From assembly GCA_035293965.1 (NCBI GenBank), contig DATGLW010000091.1:1-19936 (forward strand): 19,936 nucleotides of DNA. The letters run 5' to 3'. The notes beneath the pieces are model-generated. The model was not told the origin of the DNA, made no database searches, and worked only from the letters and a program-made list of their open reading frames with translations. Source of the stretch: DATGLW01 sp035293965 (GTDB lineage: Bacteria > Actinomycetota > Acidimicrobiia > Acidimicrobiales > RAAP-2). A program made the position numbers and the translations under genes. Shown here one piece after another: positions 14,348 through 19,936 of this stretch. Within the stretch, counting starts at the first letter, position 1, and each line of letters opens with the position of its first letter.

Positions 14348-15292
14348 TCAGCGGATGGCCAGGGCATTGGGCGGCGACGCCGCCCCCCCTGGCAGGTGGA
14401 GAGGGGCAGAGGTGAAGAAGGCGTCGTAGGTCCCCGCCGCCGCGCAGTCCGCCGCCAGGGCCTCGAGGTCGAAGAGCTCGCCGATCGGGATCCCGAGGAG
14501 GGCGAGCAGGTGCGGGTGCAGCATGAACCCCTGGCGATGAGGGGGCCAGGCCTCGAGGGCCGGGTTGTCGGCCGCGACGGCTGCCACGTGGTGGTCCCAC
14601 AGCCAGGCCGCCATCTCGGGCACCGGCTCGAGGCCCGGGCTGGCCGGCGCGGGCCCCCCGGGCGCCCCCGGCCGCTCGGGTGCCGGCAGCTCGCGGTACC
14701 AGCGCAGCCAGCCGGTCCGCAGCAGGAGGATGTCGCCCTCTTCGAGCCGCACCTGCTGTGCGGCGAGGCACGCATCGAGCTCGCCCACGCCGATGGGGTC
14801 GTGCTCGCCCTGGCGCAGGGGGCGACCGCGGCCAGCGGCCCAGCGGTCGAGGTCGGCGACCACCGCCCGGCCGGCGATGCCACGTCCCGCCCAGTGCCCC
14901 ACGCCATGGCGCTCCCCGGGTAGCCCACCGTAGAAACCGTGGTCGGGATGGGGGAAGTGGCGGAACCCGTCCCACTGCGTGGACGACTGGGTGTTGAAGT
15001 CCGAGATCACGTCGTCGAAGGCCCGGCCCGAGGAGCTGACGACCTCGTGACGCAGCGGGCGGCGCCCCTGGAACACCGGGGGGTCGGGCACGGTCAGGTC
15101 GTGGTCGAGGGGGAAGACGCGGCCGGTCCGGATGCAGGCGGACGCCCGTCGCACCCGTTCGGGGGTGAGCAGGTTGAGCGTGCCGGCAAGGTTGCCGTCG
15201 TCCCACAGATCCCACGAGCTTCCCGCGGGCGCGCCCGCCGCCGCGGGCAGCTCGCCATAGGAGGGGAGCCCGGTGCTGCCCGCTGCGCTCAC
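14348..15292 (-). CDS. Cyclase-family protein (kynurenine formamidase-like fold), divergent motif
   Basis: The 314-residue protein resembles the cyclase family of metal-dependent hydrolases: an N-terminal WDDGNLAGTLNLLTPERV, the strand RVFPLDHDLTVPDPP (59-72), then DFNTQSSTQWDGFRHFPHPDHGFYGG (98-123), GIAGRAVVADLDRW, and EEGDILLLRTGWLRWY. In kynurenine formamidase the metal motif is HxGTHxDxPxH; here the aligned part is SSTQWDGFRHF, keeping Asp and the last His but not the first His residues. This variant seems to define a subfamily of larger members of unknown substrate. The GTG at 15292 overlaps the upstream stop by 4 bp. Whether it is a hydrolase, dehydratase or cyclase cannot be told. Confidence 0.82.
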   Translation of the reverse strand: MSAAGSTGLPSYGELPAAAGAPAGSSWDLWDDGNLAGTLNLLTPERVRRASACIRTGRVFPLDHDLTVPDPPVFQGRRPLRHEVVSSSGRAFDDVISDFNTQSSTQWDGFRHFPHPDHGFYGGLPGERHGVGHWAGRGIAGRAVVADLDRWAAGRGRPLRQGEHDPIGVGELDACLAAQQVRLEEGDILLLRTGWLRWYRELPAPERPGAPGGPAPASPGLEPVPEMAAWLWDHHVAAVAADNPALEAWPPHRQGFMLHPHLLALLGIPIGELFDLEALAADCAAAGTYDAFFTSAPLHLPGGAASPPNALAIR

Positions 15293-15915
15293 GTGCGGCC
15301 CACTCGGTCGGCACCGCCCACGACCGGCACGGCGACCCCGCGCCAGTCTTCGAGGCCCGGCACGCCGGGCTCGCGCGGCACACCCAGCGCGTTCAGCACG
15401 AAGGCGACCATGTGGTAGTGGCCCACGAGCATCGGCACCTCGATGAGCTGGCGCTCGTCGAGGTCGGCGGCCAGCTCGGCCCAGGTGCCGTCGGTGATGG
15501 TGCTCGTGGCGTGCAGCTCGTCGGCCGCCCGGAGCAGCGCGGCCTCCACCCCGGCCCAGCCCGCGCCGGGCCCCTCGGCGACACGGGCGATCTCGTCGTC
15601 GGTCAGGCCGGCCCCGCGCGCCATCAGGACGTGCTGGCCCCACTCGTAGTCCGACCGGCACCACCAGCCCGTGCGTAGGATGAGCAGCTCCCGGTGGCGC
15701 ACACGCAGCTTGCCGGCAAGCAGCTTGCCGCCGAAGGGAAGCCACCTGCGAGTCAGGCCGGGGTGGCGGACCAGCGTCGCAAAGATGTTGTCGGCGAGGC
15801 TGCCGGGCGCGCTGGCACCGGCGAGGAGCTCGACCGCCTCGGGCGACCGCTCCTCGGGCGACAGCGGCGGGATGCGGCACGGGCGGTCGGGGGGCACCTG
15901 GCCACTGTAGGTCAC
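15289..15915 (-). CDS. Carboxymuconolactone decarboxylase / AhpD-like family protein
   Basis: The 208-residue all-helical protein contains LRVRHRELLILRTGWWCRSDYEWGQHVLMARGAGLTDDEI, the central helix pair of the carboxymuconolactone decarboxylase family with the typical E..ILR....YEW..H pattern, and a second signature LVGHYHMVAFVLNALGVP near the end. It has one Cys (WWC) rather than the CxxC of AhpD, so a thiol peroxidase role is unlikely. Family members also include decarboxylases and a range of uncharacterised oxidative enzymes. The start is a GTG at 15915 without a clear Shine-Dalgarno; only 49 bp separates it from the lipoprotein stop. It is coupled to the cyclase, suggesting successive steps on one small molecule (inference). 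Confidence 0.88.
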   Translation of the reverse strand: MTYSGQVPPDRPCRIPPLSPEERSPEAVELLAGASAPGSLADNIFATLVRHPGLTRRWLPFGGKLLAGKLRVRHRELLILRTGWWCRSDYEWGQHVLMARGAGLTDDEIARVAEGPGAGWAGVEAALLRAADELHATSTITDGTWAELAADLDERQLIEVPMLVGHYHMVAFVLNALGVPREPGVPGLEDWRGVAVPVVGGADRVGRT

Positions 15916-15964
15916 GCCCGGCCCATTGCCACCGGTTGGCGGGCAACGAGGCCGGCAGGGTCGC

Positions 15965-16870
15965 TCAACCGGTCGTGACGGCTCCCGAGCCCAGCTGCTC
16001 GAGCTGGTGCAGCAGCGCCGGCGTGATGACCGTGGCTCCCGCCGGCGTCGTCACCGCGACGGGGTCGTGGGCGAACGCCGCGTCGAGGGAGAGGCTGCCG
16101 GTCCCTCCGCCCTCTTGCACCGAGATCGCGAGGGACGCGCCGGTCGCCGTGGCCCCCGACATGGTGAGGGCCATCGTGTAGGAACCTTGTACCTTCCCCG
16201 GGTGCAGCTGCTGGCCGGTCAGCTGGTCCAGGCCCGGAAGGGCGGCGTCGACGACCGACTGCAGGGACCCGGTCTCCTTGTAGCCGCCACCAGGCATCGC
16301 GGTGTACGGGGTGGCCTCGATGACCCCGGTCACGTCGTGGACGATCTCGGTCAGCGCGGCCTGCACGGCGGTCGAACGGCCCGGCGGGGCCTGCTGCTGC
16401 GCCCGGTTCGCCAGCTCCTGCAGAAGGCTCTCGGGCAGCTCGAACCAGCGGCCGCCGAGCAGCAGCTGCGCGGCGGCGAGGTCCTGCTGGGATACGTGCA
16501 CGCCGGGGATCTGGTCCACGGTGCCGACGTCGACCAGCACATAGAGGTTGGCGTCGACGAGCCGGACGTCGGCAAGGGGCTGGCCGTGCACGTCGACGAC
16601 GAAGCGAGCGTCGACCTTGCCGGCGGCATCGGACAGGGCGCCGCCCGAGGTCGAGGCGTACTGCATGTCCAGCGAGAGCGCCGACAGCACCTGCTGGGCC
16701 TGCGCGGTGCCGGGGCCGGACGCCGATGCCGTCAGGTGCACCTGGAGGTAGGGCGAGGCGCCGAGCGACGACACTGCCTGGTCGATCGTGGCCTTCACAC
16801 CGCATGCCGCCAACCCGAGACCGGCCGCGACCACCAGCGCGACCGCCCGCTTGCCCCGCCACCTCCGCAT
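15965..16870 (-). CDS. Lipoprotein, LppX/LprG-like or related
   Basis: The 301-residue protein starts MRRWRGKRAVALVVAAGLGLAAC: a twin-basic n-region, a hydrophobic core and a lipobox LAAC with Cys23, so it should be exported and lipid-anchored on the outer face of the membrane. The rest is rich in Ala, Gly, Thr and Gln with alternating strands (KVDARFVVDVHGQPLADVRL, GSYTMALTMSG, ASLAISVQEGG), consistent with the half-barrel fold of LppX/LprG or LolA-like lipid carriers, but I cannot prove homology. The ATG at 16870 has a GGAGG about 8 nt upstream. It sits between argS and the decarboxylase gene; a role in that cluster is not shown. Confidence 0.8.
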   Translation of the reverse strand: MRRWRGKRAVALVVAAGLGLAACGVKATIDQAVSSLGASPYLQVHLTASASGPGTAQAQQVLSALSLDMQYASTSGGALSDAAGKVDARFVVDVHGQPLADVRLVDANLYVLVDVGTVDQIPGVHVSQQDLAAAQLLLGGRWFELPESLLQELANRAQQQAPPGRSTAVQAALTEIVHDVTGVIEATPYTAMPGGGYKETGSLQSVVDAALPGLDQLTGQQLHPGKVQGSYTMALTMSGATATGASLAISVQEGGGTGSLSLDAAFAHDPVAVTTPAGATVITPALLHQLEQLGSGAVTTG

Positions 16871-16903
16871 CACCTCCACCTCCGCCGAGCGCTGCCGGCA
16901 ACG

Positions 16904-16909
16904 AGCGTA
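16904..16909 (-). promoter_or_regulatory. Putative -10 element for the lipoprotein gene
   Basis: TACGCT on the minus strand fits TANNNT and would give a leader of about 27 nt carrying the Shine-Dalgarno of the lipoprotein gene. No strong -35 is seen. Confidence 0.35.
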
Positions 16910-16938
16910 GCACGGCCGGCGGGGCGGCTCACCTCGCC

Positions 16939-18663
16939 TCACATGCGGTCGGGGGCGGCGATACCGAGCAGGCCCAGGCCCAGCGCCAGCACCCGCGCCG
17001 TGAGGTCGCACAGGGCAAGGCGGCTCCGCCTGGTGACGTCGTCGGGAGCCCGCAGCACGGGGCAGTGCTCGTAGAACGACGTGAAGTCCGTAGCGAGGTC
17101 GAACAGGTAGCCGGTGAGGCGGCTCGGGGCGAATCCTTCGAGGGCGGCCAGCACGGCCTCGTTGAAGCCGAGGAGCCGCACACCAAGGGCCCGCTCGTGC
17201 GGGTCGGCGATCACCGGCGCCTCGTCTGGTGCGGGCGGCGTCACGCCGCCCCGGCGGAAGATGGAGCGGATCCGGGCGTGCGCGTACTGCAGGTACGGAC
17301 CTGTGTTCCCCTCGAACGCGAGCATCCGCTCCCAGTCGAACACGTAGTCGCGCGTCCGCTCGGTGGACAGGTCGGCGTACTTGACGGCGCCGATGCCGAG
17401 CGCCCGCGCCACCTCGTGGCGGACCTCGGGTGCCAGGTCCGGCGTTCGCTCGGCCACGGCGCGCTCGGCCCGCTCGACGGCCTCGTCGAGGAGGTCCACG
17501 AGCTTGACCGACGCGCCCGCACGCGTCTTGAACATCTTGCGGTCGGGACCGAGCACGTTGCCGAAGGCCACGTGGACTGCCTCGGTCCCCTCGGGCAGCC
17601 ACCCGGCCGCCCTCGCCACGGCGAAGCACATCTGGAAGTGCTGCGCCTGGGGAGCGCCGACCACGTAGAGCACGAGCGAGGCGCCGAGGCGCCGCACCCG
17701 GTCGCGCAGGGCCGCGAGGTCGGTGGCCGCGTAGCCGTACCCCTCGTCCGACTTCTGGACGATCAGCGGCAGGGGGTCACCGGCGCGGTTGGTGAAGCCG
17801 GGCGGGAACACGCACAACGCCCCCTCGTTCTCGACGAGGAGGCCCTTCGCGCGCAGCTCCTCGACCACGTCAGGGAGCATCGGGTTGTAGAAGCTCTCCC
17901 CCACGAGATCGTCGTCGGTCAGCAGCACGCCGAGCTTGGCGTAGACCTCGTCGAAGTAGCGAACGCTCTCGGCGACGAGCACCCGCCACAGGCGCAGCGT
18001 CTCGGGGTCGCCCGACTGCAGCAGCACCACGCGCCGCCTGCTCCGCTCGCGGAAGGCCTCGTCGGCGTCGAAGGACTGCCGGGCCTGCCGGTAGAAGGCA
18101 TCGAGGTCCCCTACCGACAGCTCGTGGGCGCCGCGTTCCTCGCCGAGGTCGACGAGGTGCTCGATCAGCATCCCGAAGGGCGTGCCCCAGTCGCCCACGT
18201 GGTTCTCGCGCCGGACGTCGTGGCCGGCGAACGACAACATCCGGCACAGCGCGTCGCCGATGACCGTGGTGCGGAGGTGACCGACGTGCATCTCCTTTGC
18301 GACGTTGGGGGCCGAGTAGTCCACCACGACGATCCTCGGCTCCGCCGCCTGCTCCAGGCCGAGCCGCTCGTCGGCTGCCATCTCTTGGAGCTGACGGGCC
18401 ACGAACTGCGCGGACAGGGTGAGGTTCACGAAGCCCGGACCGCTCACCTCGACGCGACCGCAGACGTCGTCGAGCCGGGACCGGGCCACCACCTCGGCGG
18501 CGATCGCGGCCGGCGGGCGCCCGAGGCGCTTGGCCAGGGCCAGCGCGCCGTTCGCCTGGAAGTCCGCGTGCTCCGAGGGCCGCACGACCGGGTCGGCACC
18601 GGGCTCGAGCGCGTCGAAGCCGGCTTGGAGGCGGCCGGCCAGCACCCGGCGGGCATCAGGCAC
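16939..18663 (-). CDS. argS: Arginyl-tRNA synthetase
   Basis: A 574-residue class I synthetase that charges tRNA-Arg. It has the N-terminal additional domain (residues 1-110), the HIGH-type motif HVGH at 126-129 within YSAPNVAKEMHVGHLRTTVIG, the KMSK-type segment DRKMFKTRAG near 376, and the C-terminal anticodon-binding DALR domain from about 455 (YLQYAHARIRSIFRR and onward). The KMFK loop keeps both lysines, unlike the many ArgS proteins that lack the canonical lysine. The start is the GTG at 18663 with GAGGAG about 8 nt upstream. In mycobacteria argS directly precedes lysA; here about 6.9 kb separates them. A tRNA-Arg substrate gene lies in the same window, probably by coincidence. Confidence 0.97.
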   Translation of the reverse strand: MPDARRVLAGRLQAGFDALEPGADPVVRPSEHADFQANGALALAKRLGRPPAAIAAEVVARSRLDDVCGRVEVSGPGFVNLTLSAQFVARQLQEMAADERLGLEQAAEPRIVVVDYSAPNVAKEMHVGHLRTTVIGDALCRMLSFAGHDVRRENHVGDWGTPFGMLIEHLVDLGEERGAHELSVGDLDAFYRQARQSFDADEAFRERSRRRVVLLQSGDPETLRLWRVLVAESVRYFDEVYAKLGVLLTDDDLVGESFYNPMLPDVVEELRAKGLLVENEGALCVFPPGFTNRAGDPLPLIVQKSDEGYGYAATDLAALRDRVRRLGASLVLYVVGAPQAQHFQMCFAVARAAGWLPEGTEAVHVAFGNVLGPDRKMFKTRAGASVKLVDLLDEAVERAERAVAERTPDLAPEVRHEVARALGIGAVKYADLSTERTRDYVFDWERMLAFEGNTGPYLQYAHARIRSIFRRGGVTPPAPDEAPVIADPHERALGVRLLGFNEAVLAALEGFAPSRLTGYLFDLATDFTSFYEHCPVLRAPDDVTRRSRLALCDLTARVLALGLGLLGIAAPDRM

Positions 18664-18751
18664 CGGCAGCGCTCCTCACGTTGCCCGGTCCACGGAGGTC
18701 CGACGCCGGCGGGACCGAAGCACGTGGCGGCTAACGGCGCGCGTCGAGAGC

Positions 18752-18979
18752 TCAGCCGGCGTGGCAGGCGCAGCCGGAGCCGCACCCGCCGGCCACCGGC
18801 GCGCCGCAGAGGCCGCCCGGCGGCTGCTCGGCGAACCCGGTCGTGGCGAAGACGGGCAGCAGCCGGTCGGCCCCGGCATGGCCCTGCGGGCACGTCGCCG
18901 GCACGTCGGCGTCCGCCATGGCCCGGCGCACCTCGTAGACGGTGCCGCACGTTCGGCACCGGTAGTCGTAGAGCGGCAT
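18752..18979 (-). CDS. FmdB-type zinc ribbon protein with Cys-rich tail
   Basis: The 75-residue protein starts MPLYDYRCRTCGTVYEV, the FmdB/CxxC zinc ribbon signature, with ligands Cys8, Cys11, Cys30 and His34 (CPQGH). A second part is Gly/Cys-rich, GLCGAPVAGGCGSGCACHAG, with Cys58, Cys66, Cys70 and Cys72 that may bind another metal. FmdB was named after a putative formamidase regulator; most members have no known role. The ATG at 18979 follows GGAGG by 6 nt, preferred over the TTG six bases upstream. The spacing of 37 bp to the exported protein and about 88 bp to argS suggests a shared transcript. Confidence 0.88.
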   Translation of the reverse strand: MPLYDYRCRTCGTVYEVRRAMADADVPATCPQGHAGADRLLPVFATTGFAEQPPGGLCGAPVAGGCGSGCACHAG

Positions 18980-19016
18980 GTCCAACCTCCGCCGGCAATC
19001 TACCGGCCGCGGCCCC

Positions 19017-19936
19017 TCAGGGTTGCACGTACGCGTAGATGCCCATGCCGTTGTAGGTGACCGAGTCCGGCGGCAGGAAGGGGCCGTTCACCACCACCGC
19101 CAGATAGCCGGTCTGCCCCGGCCCCGCATCCCCTTCGATGGTCACGACCGCGCCGTCGGGCCAGACCTGCGCCACGATGCCGGCATGGACGGACGTCGCC
19201 ACCGAGCTCGGCCCGGTGCCGTAGAGCACGACGTCGCCGGGCACGGGCATCGCCGTCGGCGGCAGGACGGTCGCGTGCGCTACCCCCCAGGTGTAGATGT
19301 CGCCAGTGAAGGCGTAGCTCGGGATGGGGATCCCGCCCTGCTGGAGGGCCCAGGTGGCAAAGAGGGCACACCAGGCCTCGCAGGGCCCGTAGGGGTTGCA
19401 GAAGTACCCGGTCGAAGGGTCGGGCTGCACCTGGGACTGCGCGGCCGCCACGATGGCGGCAGCGCCGGGGAAGGTCGCCGGCGGCGGCGGGTTGGCGTAG
19501 CTGTAGTTCCACCCGTCGGGGTCGAGGAGCCAGTACCCACCCCCGTCGTGGGTGGGCACGATGCCGGTCACCGGTGTCGCCCCGGGGCCCCCGCCCACCG
19601 ATCCGAACGAGCGGGCGTCGCCGAAGGTGAGGACGGCACCGTTGCCCGTCACCAGCCAGTAGCCCTTGCCGGTCGGGGTGGCCGCCATGCCCGACACCCC
19701 CGCCGGCAGCCCTTGACCGGCCCCGGAGCCGTAGAAGCCGGCATCCCCGAAGGCGAACACCCCGCCGTCGCCGGCCACCAGCCAGTAGCCCTTGCCGGTC
19801 GGGGTGGCCGCCATGCCCACGACGGGCGCGACCAGCGGCACGCCGCCCATCGAACCGAAGAAGCCGGCATCCCCGAAGGCGAACACCCCGCCGTCAGCCG
19901 CCACCAGCCAGTAGCCCTTGCCGGTCGGGGTGGCCG
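19017..19936 (-). CDS. Repeat-containing CHAP/NlpC-like peptidase, C-terminal 306 residues (5' end outside window)
   Basis: The open frame runs to the right edge, so the N-terminus and any signal peptide are missing. The visible part has 42-residue repeats (GMAATPTGKGYWLV, then GDGGVFAFGDAGFYGS), a degenerate last copy (GIVPTHDGGGYWLLDPDG), a proline-rich link, and a papain-like domain. The probable catalytic Cys is in CEAWCALFATWALQQGG and the His in SVHAGIVAQVW, followed by VVTIEGDAG. This is the CHAP/NlpC pattern of peptidoglycan amidases. The domain order (repeats first, peptidase last) suggests a secreted cell-wall hydrolase with wall- or sugar-binding repeats, by analogy. The stop is at 19017. 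Confidence 0.85.
   Translation of the reverse strand, partial: ATPTGKGYWLVAADGGVFAFGDAGFFGSMGGVPLVAPVVGMAATPTGKGYWLVAGDGGVFAFGDAGFYGSGAGQGLPAGVSGMAATPTGKGYWLVTGNGAVLTFGDARSFGSVGGGPGATPVTGIVPTHDGGGYWLLDPDGWNYSYANPPPPATFPGAAAIVAAAQSQVQPDPSTGYFCNPYGPCEAWCALFATWALQQGGIPIPSYAFTGDIYTWGVAHATVLPPTAMPVPGDVVLYGTGPSSVATSVHAGIVAQVWPDGAVVTIEGDAGPGQTGYLAVVVNGPFLPPDSVTYNGMGIYAYVQP
19530..19936. repeat. 126-bp tandem repeats inside the CHAP-like gene
   Basis: The marker AGCCCTTGCCGGTCGGGGTG begins at 19661, 19787 and 19913, an exact period of 126 bp (42 codons). A weaker copy lies before 19600. The repeat continues off the window, so the copy number is unknown. High nucleotide identity suggests recent homogenisation. 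Confidence 0.9.

Noticed and set aside
16726..19038. A plus-strand open frame of about 770 codons opposite argS and fmdB
   Set aside because: The same GC effect explains it. The opposite strand carries complete HVGH and KMFK synthetase motifs.
19530..19936. A CRISPR array
   Set aside because: The 126-bp repeats are coding, contiguous and in frame, with no unique spacers.

Overview
This is a high-GC segment, very probably from an actinomycete and most likely class Acidimicrobiia. Three things suggest this. First, gene order: lysA-hom-thrC-rho-rpmE-prfA-prmC-sua5, with argS further upstream, matches the mycobacterial order from memory (argS-lysA-thrA-thrC-thrB-rho-rpmE-prfA-hemK-Rv1301). Second, Rho has a long low-complexity insertion. 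Third, the last gene carries GYWLV/DGGVFAFGDAGF repeats that I associate with Acidimicrobiia. Almost everything is on the minus strand; the exceptions are a tRNA-Arg, a nickel/cobalt transporter and a small flavin-fold protein.

Layout. 1-8462 (minus) is a housekeeping block. It runs hom-thrC (threonine), a 375-bp gap with the rho promoter and a 52-bp tandem repeat, rho, then rpmE-prfA-prmC-sua5 (translation), then rpiB-glyA (glyA cut by the window edge). Many junctions are 4-bp overlaps, implying translational coupling. lysA (8676-10010) lies just upstream of hom. 10097-15965 is an accessory block not found between argS and lysA in mycobacteria: tRNA-Arg(CCG); a divergent pair of an ArsR-type repressor and a NiCoT transporter whose mRNA starts with a cobalamin riboswitch; a PPOX-like protein; and a minus-strand cluster of a carboxymuconolactone decarboxylase-like protein, a divergent cyclase, two possible tiny ORFs, an Asp-box beta-propeller and a MoaD/ThiS-like protein ending in Gly-Gly. 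15965-18663 holds a lipoprotein and argS. 18752-19936 holds an FmdB zinc ribbon and the C-terminal part of a repeat-containing CHAP/NlpC-like exported protein.

How it works together. The housekeeping block supplies translation factors and aspartate-family amino acids. The NiCoT unit looks doubly controlled: a B12 riboswitch followed by an 8-bp hairpin that hides the ribosome binding site, and a divergent metal-sensor-like ArsR with a palindrome near its start. The decarboxylase/cyclase/propeller/MoaD cluster is the least explained part. It has no recognisable defence genes, integrase, transposase or CRISPR array.

Two themes recur. Several genes (rpiB, hom, lysA, the PPOX gene) have a TANNNT -10 box only 6-7 nt before the start codon and no Shine-Dalgarno, as expected for leaderless mRNAs. 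Short GC-rich tandem duplications (17, 20, 21, 27, 52 and 67 bp) sit in many of the gaps.
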